The notes under the pieces are model-generated. The model saw only the letters and a program-made list of their open reading frames with translations. It did not search any database and was not told where the DNA came from. A program made the translations under genes and the position numbers. From contig CM055111.1 of the NCBI GenBank assembly GCA_029204225.1, positions 11,801,697 to 11,865,696 of the forward strand: a stretch of DNA of 64,000 nucleotides, written 5' to 3'. Source of the stretch: Diphasiastrum complanatum (Eukaryota > Streptophyta > Lycopodiopsida > Lycopodiales > Lycopodiaceae). Shown here piece after piece: positions 32,990 to 44,963 of this stretch; position 1 is the first letter of the stretch, and the number at the start of each line of letters is the position of its first letter.

Positions 32990-34331
32990 ACTTCGGTCTT
33001 GTTGGACATTCTTTTGTAATAATGCCCATAACCAAAGTCATGATAGAATGGTACCAATTTGTCTTTATTTGAACATTCTACAACTCTGTGATTTTCTCCA
33101 CATGCAAAGCATCCAAGTGGTGCTCTGGTCCAGTTTCTAGATGCTTGTTGTTGTGTGGTAGCATAAATAGCATATTGTTCTGAGGATCCACCTTCATGAT
33201 CATTACTATAATTCTATTGCTCGGCACTTCTGTAAGGTTCTAGTTCCATCAAATTGGCAAGAGGAACGGGGTGCTTTGGTGGGGCGAGTAAAACTAATCA
33301 TTCCGAGTATCCAAGAGCAGATTGACGAGGTCTAGCTACCGGATTTCCTCCATAATGTGGTTCTCGATATCCCATATGGGCATACCGTTGCTGAATTATT
33401 TGCAAATTGAAGTTGAAAAAAGCAGTCTCATGATCAGGCGAATTACACAAATGGCATATACTGATTTCCATTCGCTTTTTAAATTCAGGACACTCATTCA
33501 CTGTGTGATTTTCCATACAAATAGAACACGAGACATTTTCCCTGGCAGGAAAAGTCTTTGCAAAATTCTCAGGTTCCTTATTCGCTTGTCCATGAAAATC
33601 TTCCAATGCTTTGATCTTCTCATCAAATTGTGATTGCAACTTTTCCATCTGTTTCTGCTGGTTCTTCCCGAGTTTCTCGAACTCATTGAGCATCATTTCC
33701 GTAATAGTGTTGACATTCGTTGATGCAATAGTGGTGGATGTCGTAGTGGTCTGCCCTGCTGTATAAGACAACATAGTGATATTTGGCTCGTCGTCTGAAT
33801 CTTCATCCTCCTCCCAAATTGCGTCATCCATAGCATTTTGCAAAATTGCGTATTCATTATGACGTTTTAGCTCCTTTTAGGTAAACTTGACAAAAACCAC
33901 ATAATCATGGCATTTTCGTTAATCAACTTAGGTTTGCACTTAGATCTGAGGTGTTTTACCTGTTCAATATAATCTCCAACCATTTTTGGCTTTCCCATTT
34001 TAATTTTACTTAAAAGTAAGAAAGGGTATTCCATAAACTTCCGAGGTTTGAACCGTCTAAATAAGGGCTTGTTTGATAGTCTCCCAATCTGTACACTTAG
34101 TTTCATCTTGATTATAGTACCAATCTTGTGTTGCGCCTGTTAAGGCCATAGGAAAAAGCTTAAGTTTTTACCCTGGGGAAAAACTTCATCATAGACTTCA
34201 CAAGATTCAGAATAGATCTGAAGAAATCTAACTGGATCTGTTAATCCATTGTATTTGTGTAGATCCAAACGGGGTGCTCTCCTAATAATGATTGGATTGA
34301 CTTCCTGAGGAGCACCTCTAGAGACGGCCAT
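32990..34331 (-). pseudogene. Gypsy relic gag
   Basis: Starts at ATG 34331 (MAVSRGAPQEVNPIIIRRAP). The capsid blocks RLDLHKYNGLTDPVRFLQIY and MVGDYIEQVKHLRSKCKP are of the plant gypsy retrotransposon-gag type. Then an acidic linker, a coiled-coil-like helix (EKLGKNQQKQMEKLQSQFDE) and zinc knuckles: CSICMENHTVNEC, CHLCNSPDHETAFF (last Cys replaced) and, after about 110 residues, CFACGENHRVVEC. The two complete knuckles have the CX2CX3HX4C spacing. Stops at about 34139 and 33865 break the frame. Confidence 0.85.
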
Positions 34332-34789
34332 ATTTATAGATTAAATCAAGTAGACAATGAGATTGGATCTAGATTCTCAATCAAAACTATTTCAGATCAG
34401 ATATGCTAGATCTCTTCCACTTGACAAGAATCAAATTCCTATACCGTGAAAAAGATTCCTAAGATCAACCGATCGATAGTTTTCAAAAAAAAAAAATTAT
34501 CAGAATTAAAATCAGACTATATTATATTTGATCCAAAATTTGATAGAGATTTGATCTGAAAAATTAGAACCTAAAAATAGAACTAACGAAGGTTCCTTAG
34601 GCGAAGGTTGACTTGGCAAATGTTCAACAGTGCTATTTTTGATAAAAACTCTCTGATCAGACTTTTCTAACAAATTTTATGGAAATAACCTTCAACAAAC
34701 TCTCAAACTCAGAATCTAACACAAATAAAGTGGGTAAAGTGATACTATGAATAAAATCTAAGTGAACAAATAAGTTGAGCTTTGCGACT
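34332..34789. other. Probable gypsy leader, non-coding
   Basis: AT-rich, with several AGATCT/AGATC words, upstream of gag on the minus strand. No PBS or LTR end could be found. Confidence 0.45.
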
Positions 34790-35290
34790 TTTGCGAATAA
34801 TGCAAAAAGTGCGACACTTTTCGTATTTCATGTCCCACGAGTACCACTGCCAGTTCCAATTCTCACGAAACCCCAAAAAATGAGACAATGTTCACATTCG
34901 TATTTTTCGGAGGTTGCCCTTGGCTGAAAACCAAGACAACTTCCATATCTAACTTTTCGTAGCTTGCCAATATGCGAAAAATGTGACATTCTTTGGAAAT
35001 TAATTTTCTTTGTTATTTGCGCCTTTGGAATTTTGCGAAAACTTCGACACTTGTCTAGAACTACTATTCTCGCATTTTTGAGCATTTTCTTTTTTCGAAA
35101 ATGCCAACACCCTGTACTAATAAAGCATTCTTGCCGATGCATTTTTATTTCATGTCAAAAAATGCGACAGTGTTCACATTCGCGCTTTTGAGAGTTCATC
35201 ATTTTTCAAAAATTGTGAACTCCCTGGAAATTCTTTTCATATCCAATTTCACTGTAAATAGTTATGCGAAAAAGCCGATACTTTTGCCAT
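34790..35290. repeat. Degenerate ~60-bp repeat (TGCGAAAAATGCGACA)
   Basis: Variants of TGCGAAAAATGCGACA recur near 34798, 34868, 34972, 35033, 35094, 35153 and 35268. The spacing is about 60 bp, or near-multiples with gaps. Intervening sequence is related in places (TGTTCACATTCG). The open frames across it are unconvincing. Confidence 0.65.
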
Positions 35291-35436
35291 GAGCTAGTTC
35301 GGAATTTAGATGAGACCGAGGATGGACATATTTGCACTACAGTCAGAAATAATCCAATAATTATTTCTGAAACCTAGAGTGGAAGGATCTTGTTGCCACC
35401 ATTCCTCACCAACTTATTGTGGATGTCTTTTCGGAC

Positions 35437-35890
35437 ATTAACTTTGACGTAACTGGTCCTGGTAGGTGTTATACATCTATTCGTTTATGACTGCTTTGTT
35501 CGAGTAGATATTTGAGCCGCAGCTTCTCTCTCCACGTTTCCATAAATAAAGTTGATAATTTCTCATCAGCAAATGCTAACTTATGTTGTCCTTATATGTG
35601 CTCATTACTTACTTATCGTGTAACGATAAAATCTAAAGTATGTTTCTATTGATGATTTATCGCAGAGGCGGATTGTTGGCAGTGGGCAACAAGCTTTGAG
35701 GATTACATAATATTAAGATTGCATGAATTTAGAAACTCCAAAACATCGAGAACTATAGTGTACAAATTATTGCAAGGATCATGGCAAAGGAGTCCACATA
35801 CAATATGGCCACTAGGCATGGCCAAATATGAAATAGTTGATAATGGTGTTGCGAGTCTTAGTTTAGAAATGCAACCCTATAATCAAAATT
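35437..35890 (-). pseudogene. Inverted copy of 23945-24370
   Basis: Reverse complement of the 23.9-24.4 kb segment, with a preserved minus-strand frame (YLAMPSGHIVCGLLCHDPC). It contains only one copy of the unit that is tandemly duplicated in the other locus. Confidence 0.8.
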
Positions 35891-35897
35891 GAGAATT

Positions 35898-35943
35898 CAC
35901 ATGAGAATGCACATGAGAATGAGCACATGAGAATGCACACAAG
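35898..35943. repeat. CACATGAGAATG short tandem repeat
   Basis: About four copies of a 12-14 bp unit. Confidence 0.8.
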
Positions 35944-35952
35944 CATCAGAGA

Positions 35953-36390
35953 TCAGTTCTTACGAACATTGAGATCGTACAGCTGCATTCCATGCTCCTC
36001 GTGAGTGCAAGTCATGAGGACCCCAATCTCCAAATAATCCACGATTGGCAATCCATTTGGAAATATATTGTTATAGAATCTTGTATTGGCTGCCATGACA
36101 TGCACAAACATGAAGAGAGTAGAGTCATTATAGTAGCAGTTTGGCAAATATATCTACTCATGAGAAGCACAGAATAGATTGGGAGCTCTAAAATAAAATC
36201 GATAGACTTGCAATATGGGAGGGAGCCCAAGAAATGCAAGAACAATAAATAATTTGACCAACAATGCAACACGGTCAATGATGTGGAGAGTAGATTTCAC
36301 ATAAACTTGGTAGCAGAAAATCGTAGTCATATCGTGAGTGGCAAGAGAAGCCAAGCTAACAGGGAAAAATAAGGAGCTTATCATACTCAT
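35953..36390 (-). pseudogene. Membrane-like ORF with one stop, unrecognised
   Basis: Minus strand, 145 codons with a single in-frame TAG at about 36157. The N-terminal half is hydrophobic (VALLVKLFIVLAFLGLPPIL, a likely transmembrane segment). The C-terminal half is soluble-looking (RFYNNIFPNGLPIVDYLEI, THEEHGMQLYDLNVRKN). It lies upstream of, and on the same strand as, the conserved frame at 35.7 kb, so the two may be parts of one former gene. I do not recognise the family. Confidence 0.4.
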
Positions 36391-37237
36391 TGAAATTATG
36401 CGATAAAATCTCTCTCAATATTCAAAATTGTCCACACCATTAACAACAGAAAACGTAATCCAACACTAATTGGAATGACAAATCAACAATTTATTAAGAA
36501 ATCAATCACCTCATTCGAAATTTTGAAACATAAATTGTAATTCAGCGCTCATTGAAACAACAAAGCATTTTATTGATGAATCAATTACTTGCATATAGAT
36601 CCACATAGCTCATCGTATAGGAAGGTTGCACCACCATTGCGAGCGCCATTGAAGCTTGATCGAACAACAATGATGAAGCTTCCTAACCACATTTTGTAAA
36701 CCTCTAGCATCAATCAATATTCAATAGCAAAGCATTGAGAAATTCAACTGCAAAACATGGATTCTCAGTAAAGATAAATGAGTCAAATGGTAATGACCAA
36801 TCTCTCGTTATATAGTGATGGAAGGCTCAATTCACCTCCAAGCTTGCATCTTAATCAGGCAATAGAAAAAGAAAATAAAGTACAAAAAGAGTACAACAAA
36901 CTTATGAACTACTCAAGTGTGAAGAGCCCTCACAAAATAGGTGCAACAACAATGTGGTATCGACAAATGAAAACTGAAACACATCACAAAACATCTATAT
37001 CCTCTATGTTTAATCTTCCAGGAAATTAATTTCGAATCAAAATTCTATTTTCTCCATTGAATTCTTTTGCTTAATTTGTTACCATATTTATAACAGAGTG
37101 ATCACTGCCAGTACTTTTTGCAAATAGAACTCTGTTTAGGGCCACCAGTGTACATAAGAAATTCAAATTCAAATTCAAGCGTACATAAGAAATCAAAAAA
37201 TTGAAATTGCATAAAGATGTAGCTATCAATACTTAAG
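36391..37237. other. Spacer, nothing recognised
   Basis: AT-rich sequence. A plus-strand frame of 83 codons (36778-37029) has no motif. Confidence 0.5.
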
Positions 37238-38263
37238 ATTTCAAAGACAATAATTACCTTTAATATTTTGTCGTGAGGAGCTCCATTGACTTATCTTTTG
37301 TTGCATTGCTTCACTATCAAGCTTTCAGAGTACTTTGGTGTCATTTACAAAGTAACATAGTGGATTTGACCAATAACAAGAAAATGAAAATTAAGTTTTC
37401 GTAGTTAACATCACATTCTTTGTGTACCTTCTCTTTGCATGGGCAAGGATTAGAACAAATTGTTGTGTCCGCTCGGCAATTGGAGGAAGAAGAAATGCAG
37501 AAGAAGTATCGCAAGCACCGCAAACATCATAGAAAAGTGGTTCATCTGATTTTGATTCTGATATTGATTGTATGTCTTCCACTTCTAGTTAGAGTCTTTA
37601 TCTTCGGACGATGGGAACAAATAAAAAAAACATTAAAAAAAAAGAGAGAGGAGAAGACACATGTTTGAAATGATGAGGTGGTCACCATGGAATTCCTGCA
37701 GTGTGGGATGCTGTTGTGATGTTGTTGTTGTATGGAAATGGACAATACGTGAGGGATCTTAGTGATTATGATCAGAGCTTCATGTATTTCCAAGTTTTAG
37801 CATGGATGCATGATTTCTAGCTTGTAGATGAATTTAGATGAGCATCCAAACTTGGCTAAAGATCTCTTGATCCAGTTGTGATGTTTTGGATTTGATTTTC
37901 TCACATGCTTTATGATATTGGTCCCATGACTTAGAGACCGTGTCTTGTATCATGTGTCCCAAATATAAAGACCCAAAACTCAACCATAGATACTTGTGTA
38001 TGATCCTAACAAAATGCAATTTTGATCTCCATAACTTCTAGATGTTAGATTGATGTGTCATAAAAATGCAACCAAAGAGCCTTTACTGATTCTTTTAAGT
38101 GAATTTTTTTGCATCACTTTTCATCAAAAGCACTTTATCAATACTTAGAGGGCCTCCTAGAACTTTTTATTTCTTAATAATGTGAAGCGTCTAGATGAAA
38201 AGCTACATTGCAATAAATGTTCTTCACAAAATTTGTAAACTTGAAAGACTTTTTGATGTCCTA
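37238..38263. repeat. About 1-kb duplicated segment, copy 2
   Basis: Direct copy of 22134-23168. The exon-like stretch has a 1-bp deletion after KKYRKHRKHH that shifts the frame, so this copy is the more decayed. Confidence 0.85.
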
Positions 38264-39159
38264 ACTAATACAAGTATCTTCTATCACTATTGTTTGTTTG
38301 TTATTTTATTTTCTACTTGCGACATGCTCTTTTTATTGTTTCGCTTGAATTCAGTAGGACAAGTGACATATGACTTATTAAAAGGTCAACATTTTCACAT
38401 AAAAAGTATCTAAACAGAAAACAACACAACTTCTATTACGAGATGTTAGCAAACTTCCATCAAGCCAAATTGTAGTAGCTCAAGAGATACCAATTCAGTC
38501 AAAAGCAACCTCGACTATGTGATATAATGGAAGTCTACTGCTTCTCTTTAAAGACCTTTTTGTTTGATGTAAAATGGTTCCAAGTAGATTGTTGAGAGCA
38601 CGCAAGATTAGATTCAAAAAAACTATTTCATACTGATTAAACTAAAATTATCATTCCAATCTTGAAACAATAGTCCTTTTAGGGGGTACTAAAATATTTG
38701 ATACCAGCCATGTCTTGGTATTACACTTTCAAATCTTTTTTTATACTAGTTGGGTATGAATATAAGCACCTTTACAAATTAGTGGTTGGTATCAACCCCG
38801 GCTTTGAGTATTGCAAGGGTGTTGCTAGCTAAATATAACTCGAGTGTAAGTATATAATTTTTTTCCTTCTGAATTCACACTTCTTTTTCAAGGATAGTAT
38901 GCATTTAATAAAAAGCATGCCCTTTTTGAATGCAATATGCAGAATGTAAATTATGGATACCAAGCAAAGATGGACCCTATATTAATACCATTGCAAAATC
39001 GATCCTTTTGCTTGTAATCCAAGTATTGAGCATTGACTGGGCTAAAACCATGGTATCAATCATAGTATCAAAGGTATCAACCAGCCAAGTCGGTTCTTTG
39101 ATACTTTACTTTTGTTTCACGTCAATTCCTCTAGAAATACATGGGTTGATAGTTGTGTT
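38264..39159. other. Spacer, host of the 39-kb element
   Basis: No gene is supported. GGTATCAA/TTGATACC motifs recur at 38690-38800 and 39045-39110, reminiscent of the 8.4-11 kb GGTAC cluster. Confidence 0.5.
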
Positions 39160-39861
39160 TGTGAAAGTACTGTACTTTAGGACCATAAATGGATCTACAA
39201 AAGATCCACAAGAGTGATTGGATGCTTGCTTAACAATCTATCAAAAAACTAGACACAAAAAAGTTGATCTAGATTGGCAATTTGACAAACAACAAGCATT
39301 AACAATCAAAAGCATTGATCAACATCAAAATCCGAGGCCACACGTGTGTACTACAGGCTGTAGTACGGCCTTCAACCTAAGAAACAAGTAGAAATTGATC
39401 TGGTTTCATTTGGATCACAAAAACTCAATGTACATAGTGAACTAGCTTGAGATTGCCAATGAGCTCCAAAAAATTTTCTATCTTCTCACTATGGAGAGAA
39501 GGAATACATACCAGATTCGACTTCCTTCTTGAAGTTAGGTGGATTTCCAGCATGTAATAAGGAATTTAACTCACTCTCCTTGACCTAAAATGAAACCCTA
39601 GTCTATTTCCTAGAGTTATGCTTGGTAGGTAGCTAGTTGGTCAAATTTTCACCTTAAACTTAGGTGTAGGTCCTATAAAGTAGGGATGACCACCAAATAG
39701 ACATGACCAACTCTGTTGACTTGACCTAACCTACATTAGGATGGGTTTCCCATGTGGCATCATGGCCTCACATGTGCGGGACCCACTTGTGTACACAATT
39801 TACACTATTCTACATGGTTTTTGATCAAGCTAGATTTGCCAATTTTTGGCAATTCTTCACA
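39160..39861 (-). repeat. 3' LTR of the 39-kb element
   Basis: 702 bp. About 13 single-base differences from the other LTR by my reading (roughly 2%). Contains an inverted repeat GTACTACAGGCTGTAGTAC (39348-39366). Confidence 0.95.
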
Positions 39862-39873
39862 CTCCTCCTCAAA
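39862..39873 (-). promoter_or_regulatory. Polypurine tract
   Basis: On the minus strand TTGAGGAGGAG directly precedes the 3' LTR, the primer site for plus-strand synthesis. Confidence 0.85.
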
Positions 39874-40071
39874 TTTAGCTTGATCTATTTACAACTCTCT
39901 TGATAGATGAATGAAAGCTTTTAGAAGTGTCTAAAAAATCCAGCTACAAACAAGGAACTTTTGAGACTCCAATAGAGAATGATGTCCATGAAGGATCTTT
40001 CACCACCTCTTAGAGGATCCCTTACAAGATGTTCCATAAATGTGTCTATATACATGTAGCACACTTCAAAA

Positions 40072-40557
40072 CTAAACATCATGCCAAGCCATGGATTCCA
40101 AGGCATTTTGTGCACTTGAAGATACATCAATGAAAATATTAAGTGCATAAATAATGTTGCCAAAGACAAGTTGTCTTGCTTGGTCCATATGATTGAGCCT
40201 AGATGGCTCCATCTTGATACTCAAGATTCTTCTTGGAGTCCTCGGGTCTTGAGCTTGATCCTCCACTTGACTTGACTCCAAAACATCAATGAATTGAATA
40301 ATGTGTTGATCCAAAGGTGCTTCTTCAAGTTTACAAATCTTCCACTCTTGAAAGATCACATTTCCACCATTGACAAATTCTTTGGTTGAAAACGAGTAGA
40401 TTCTACAATCTCTACTTGAAGAGCAAAACACTACCATTATTCCTATCATTGAAATAGGATAATCTTTGGTCCTTACATTGGAATGATCATGCACAAAGCA
40501 TGTTGACACAAAGATTTCCAAAGCAAATGATGTTTCATCTTTTATGACTCTATTCAA
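40072..40557 (-). pseudogene. Copia integrase C-terminal scrap
   Basis: The minus-strand reading has SSSRDCRIYSFSTKEFVNGG and NVIFQEWKI, the block that closes copia integrase (GYSxxxKGYRxY ... VIFxE). The following acidic linker (EEAPLDQHIIQ, ESSQVEDQAQDPRTPRR) is the usual bridge to RT, but RT does not follow. Confidence 0.75.
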
Positions 40558-40623
40558 ACTATTACAAAATTAGTTATCCAATGAAATTGCGTTATCAACA
40601 ACAAATGTAGATTTCAAAGCATC

Positions 40624-41482
40624 TCATTTCATTGTCTTGTCATACAAAGTAATAAACACCATGGATCTTAAAGGTAAGAAACAAGTCACCTCATGTCTAC
40701 TAATACTTTCCAAAAAGTATTCAAAGATAGTAGACTCTCCAATGCTCACCACCCTTGCAAGATGCACACTTGAATGGACAATTTGCATGCAATTTGATGA
40801 CTCGGCCATTGTCATTGAGGACTCCCTTGGAACTCTCATGCTTTGAGACTGATCCTGAAGATCTTCCTCCTTTTGATGCTCCTCCTCAATGCAAGCAAGA
40901 TCACACTTTGCCAAGATCTCCTCTTGAGTGATCTCCTCCTTCGCCAAGCTCATTCTTTCAAAAGCAGCACTAGCTTCCAACCTAAACAATCTTCCATATT
41001 TAAATCCCTTTGCAATGCAAACATCATTCTTCAAGATGAAGCAAACACCATGCTTAAACCACTCTCTAAGAGTAGACCAACACTAAGCATATTCTTGGTG
41101 ATTGATGGTACATAAAGGACATTTTCATGATCCATGCATTTCGAGGATTCTAGATACAAAGAGATGGTGCCAACACCATCTATCCTACACTCTTCATCAT
41201 TTGCAGTAAAGACAAACTTTTTAGCAGTATTGAAAGAGTGTAAGGTTGAGAAAAAGTCCTTTTCACAAGACATGTGGGAGCTAGCCCCATTGTCGATCCA
41301 CCAATTGTCTCTTGAATTGCCATTGCTTGTTGGTGAGGATATAGATGCCATCAAGAATACATCTACTTCATCCTCCTCCTCCTCCTTTGCAAGGTTTCCT
41401 TGTTTGTCCTCCTCCACTTATGCTCTTAGCCTCTTGTAGCATTCAGATGCATGATGCCCCTTCCTTCCACAAAAGAAGCATT
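40624..41482 (-). pseudogene. Copia gag knuckle and protease remnant
   Basis: Minus strand: an intact zinc knuckle CFFCGRKGHHASEC near 41440-41480, then EEDKQGNLAKEEEEDEVDVF. The protease site WWIDNGASSHMS has D-N-G instead of D-S-G (catalytic Asp kept). Then VLYVPSITKNMLSVGLLLES, the usual protease end. From 41034 a second frame (NDVCIAKGFKYGRLFRLEA) leads into sequence that no longer matches integrase. The 5' half of gag is absent. Confidence 0.85.
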
Positions 41483-41757
41483 TTTAAATCAATGGCAAAT
41501 GATCTTGGTAGATTATCCTAGGATCTCCACCAAAAATTACACCAATTTTTTTGGATCAAATGAATACCATGCATTAAATGCAGGTTCAGAGGTGCCCACA
41601 CATGTGGACAGTATGGATTTGGACCCCTACCAAGTTTGGGATCAAATCTCCTCACCAAAATCAAGATTCTAGCTTGCCCTTTCAATACTAGATTTTAGCA
41701 CCAAAACTTGCTAAAAATGGATTTGCATTAGATCAATGGCTTATGCTCTTGTACTTG

Positions 41758-41769
41758 GCTCTGATACCA
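41758..41769 (-). promoter_or_regulatory. Primer binding site, tRNA-iMet
   Basis: TGGTATCAGAGC on the minus strand, directly after the 5' LTR. Confidence 0.95.
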
Positions 41770-42471
41770 TGAGAAAGTACTGTACTTTAGGACCATAAAT
41801 GGATCTACAAAAGATCCACAAGAGTGATAGGATGCTTGCTTAACAATCTATCAAAAAACTAGACACAAAAAGGTTGATCTAGATTGGCAATTTGACAAAC
41901 AACAAGCATTAACAATCAAAAGCATTGATCAACATCAAAATCCGAGCCCACACGTGTGTACTACAGGCTGTAGTACGGCCTTCAACCTGAAAAACAAGTA
42001 GAAATTGATTTGGTTTCATTTGGATCACAAAAACTCAATGTACATAGTGAACTAGCTTGAGATTGCCAATGAGCTCCAAAAATTTTTCTATCTTCTCACT
42101 ATGGAGAGAGGGAATACATACCAAATTCGACTTCCTTCTTGAAGTTAGGTGGATTTCCAGCATGTAATAAGGAAGTTAACTCACTCTCCTTGACCTAAAA
42201 TGAAACCCTAGTCTATTTCCTAGAGTTATGCTTGGTAGGTAGCTAGTTGGTCAAATTTTCACCTTAAACTTAGGTGTAGGTCCTATAAAGTAGGGATGAC
42301 CACCAAATAGACATGACCAACTCTGTTGACTTGACCTAACCTACATTAGGATGGGTTTCCCATGTGGCATCATGGCCTCACATGTGCGGGACCCACTTGT
42401 GTACACAATTTACACTATTCTACATGGTTTTTTATCAAGCTAGATTTGTCAATTTTTGGCAATTCTTCACA
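41770..42471 (-). repeat. 5' LTR of the 39-kb element
   Basis: 702 bp, paired with 39160-39861. Ends exactly at the GTGTT target duplication. Confidence 0.95.
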
Positions 42472-42476
42472 GTGTT

Positions 42477-43454
42477 GATATGAATCAAGCACTCAACATT
42501 GGTAATTATTGTAGTCCCATTCTTACATTCATATCTTATGTTGAACAAACTTTTGTGATACAAAGAAAGATAAGAAAAAAAAAGGCAAGAGCCAAACAAC
42601 AACAATGGCAACGAGAATCAATGCAGGAAGCAAGATGAACACGAAGATGTGCATGTGAACAGGTCAAAGGCGATTACATGGTAAATGAGATAAAGACTAC
42701 AAAAAAATGAAATAAAAACCATTCGAAATTAAGGCAATGAGCATGAAACTAATGTACTTATATTGGTGAATGTCCAAAATAGTTCGACCATTTAGCAAAA
42801 TTTTGTGAAATAGTATAATACATAGATATGTTAGCTTCAACACCAATTTCCAATCTGGAATTCAGTTATGAACTTAAGTTGAATTTAAAATTGGAAAATT
42901 GAGAGAGGGCTAGAACTTAATAATGATCCAAATAAAACATTGTCTAGAGAAAAGCAAATTGCTTTGAATTTTGTTGAGTTCAACAACTATTTGTACTTTT
43001 GGAAACATGTTTGTGTTCATAGAATATCATCCTTGGAAATTTGTGAGCATAAACTTTCATGAACAAGAATCTACCTCACAATCAAAATAATTCACATAAT
43101 TCATAAGCTATTTCAAGTGTATTCACAGAAATCTGATTTTTTTATAGAAGACACTAAAATAACATTAACAAGGCACTGCAAATAGATAGTAAATTTTTCC
43201 CTTGCATCCCATCTTTTCTTCTTCAATAACAAGCTCAAGAGCAATTTATACTTTTGCAAACATTTAAAAGCTTTTTCATCGTCCTAGGGATTGACATACA
43301 ATGTTTTTATAGAGCCCACATTAACAAACATAACCTTGTGTGAATGAGTAATTCAACATATGATCGACATCAACTTTTTCACTCCAAACATATTCATTTA
43401 GATTATAAACTGCAATGTTAAGATGCTCACCATTAGTACTGTTAAGCACGTATG
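42477..43454. other. Spacer, nothing recognised
   Basis: AT-rich, no coding signal. Confidence 0.5.
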
Positions 43455-43670
43455 AACTCAACATGATACTAGATATAGGAGACTCCCATTGTGTTTAGGG
43501 TATAGGAAGCCTCTGCTAGCTACTTGCTTTAGCTTTATACAGGTCAAATCTTTGTAGAATGTACAAGTATCAACTCAACAAGATACTAGATATTGGAGAC
43601 TCCAATTGTGGTGAGGGTATAGGAAGCCTCTGCTAGCTATTGGCTTAGCTCCATATAGTTGAAATATTTG
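43455..43670. repeat. Tandem duplication, 118-bp period
   Basis: AACTCAACAtGATACTAGATAT ... GGTATAGGAAGCCTCTGCTA occurs at 43455 and again at 43573 with about 10% differences. Confidence 0.8.
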
Positions 43671-44963
43671 TTGTGAAATAACAAATACCTTGTGACGGAG
43701 TTTTCTCATGGCTTTGGTAATCAGATTGCACGAGTACCACTGAGTTCTCGATTACCGCATAACAAAGCAACACACATATCAATCCTCCCTCAGACACCCC
43801 AACATAGTGGGTAAGATAACTGGATCAACGGATGAATTGGTTGAAAAAAATCAGTGGATGCAATAGATGGAATGAAAATTTGGAAAGAAAATTGGTTGGA
43901 ACTTAACGATTCTAAACCTTTAATCATGATGAATAATTAGAGCGCATCTTTTGTTAATAACTCTTTACCTACACTGATGTAAAGTTAACATAACCCGTAC
44001 TCAATGACAAAATTACCCCAGCAATCTTGGCAGTTATAAATGTTGCTATATGTGTTTGCAAAAAAAAACACAAACTTATTGAGCAACATATATAATGACA
44101 ATAAGTTTGATGTTGTCGTGAAAGCGATGAAACAGAAATGTCACTAAAACGTCATCGTTTTGACTCTCACAAGACAATGATTGCTAAATTCGTCACTTGG
44201 TGGCATTTAAACATTAAGTAGTGATGGTAATGTAGCGCTTAATTTTTGAAAGTTTTGTTGATGCTAGCAAACCTAACAGATTTTTAGGAAGAATAAGCTT
44301 GTTAAGACATTCATAATCAGATTCAATTACTGTCCATCAATCAAGGTTAAAACTCATATCTTGTTTGTCAAACTTTCCAACAAAAAGAGGTCGTATATAC
44401 TACATCTGATAATAAATAGAGGCATAAAATACGTGAATTCAAACAGAATAAAATTTCATGGTATGATGTAATAAGAGAGAAGCATACGCAAAACATGTAC
44501 AACTTGAACTATGAACTTTATGGGTTTAAGCAAAACTAATTCAGTGGAGGTTGCCAGATTCAAAAGGAAAATTTGTATGATATGCTCTACCGATAGGCAA
44601 TGAAAATCAACAGCACCACAATTAGATTATATCTTACACCTTGAACATGAATATTATCTGGAGAAAATTCAACAGAGTTTTCCTGATAAACATGATGCTG
44701 ACAATAATCCTGTCTATTATTAACAGTAGTATTAGAGCAAGTCATGTTATGTTCAAGGTTCATTTGCTTTAAGATATGCTACAAATACTTTCTGGTGGGT
44801 AAGTTTTCATCTTACCCAGAACACGGTGCTGGAAAGATTGCGCACGCACATTCAAAAGCAATGCCATTTTTTATCATCTAACCCTTCTCTTGTCAGAAAA
44901 GCAAAGTGAATTTGCAAATGAATGTACTTGATTTGTAGTAACCCCCATCTACAAACCCTTTCT
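43671..44963. other. Spacer and MBD gene 3' flank
   Basis: No further gene is seen. The part just below 44964 should hold the 3' UTR of the MBD gene (minus strand). I could not fix a poly(A) signal. Confidence 0.5.

Larger units (their letters stand above)
39160..42471 (-). mobile_element. Internally deleted copia element with intact LTRs
   Basis: A complete 3312-bp insertion in minus orientation. Both LTRs are 702 bp, start TGTGAAGAATTGCC and end CTTTCTCA. The target duplication GTGTT flanks it exactly (39155-39159 and 42472-42476). PBS and polypurine tract are present. The 1.9-kb interior keeps only the gag zinc knuckle, protease, a scrap of integrase C-terminus and unassigned sequence. 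RT and most of the integrase are gone, so it must have moved, if at all in this form, with proteins from a full-length relative. Confidence 0.95.

Noticed and set aside
28057-34331. Endogenous pararetrovirus or envelope-bearing retrovirus
   Set aside because: Gag, knuckles and protease match plant Ty3/gypsy elements; no movement protein or membrane-spanning envelope-like region is visible.
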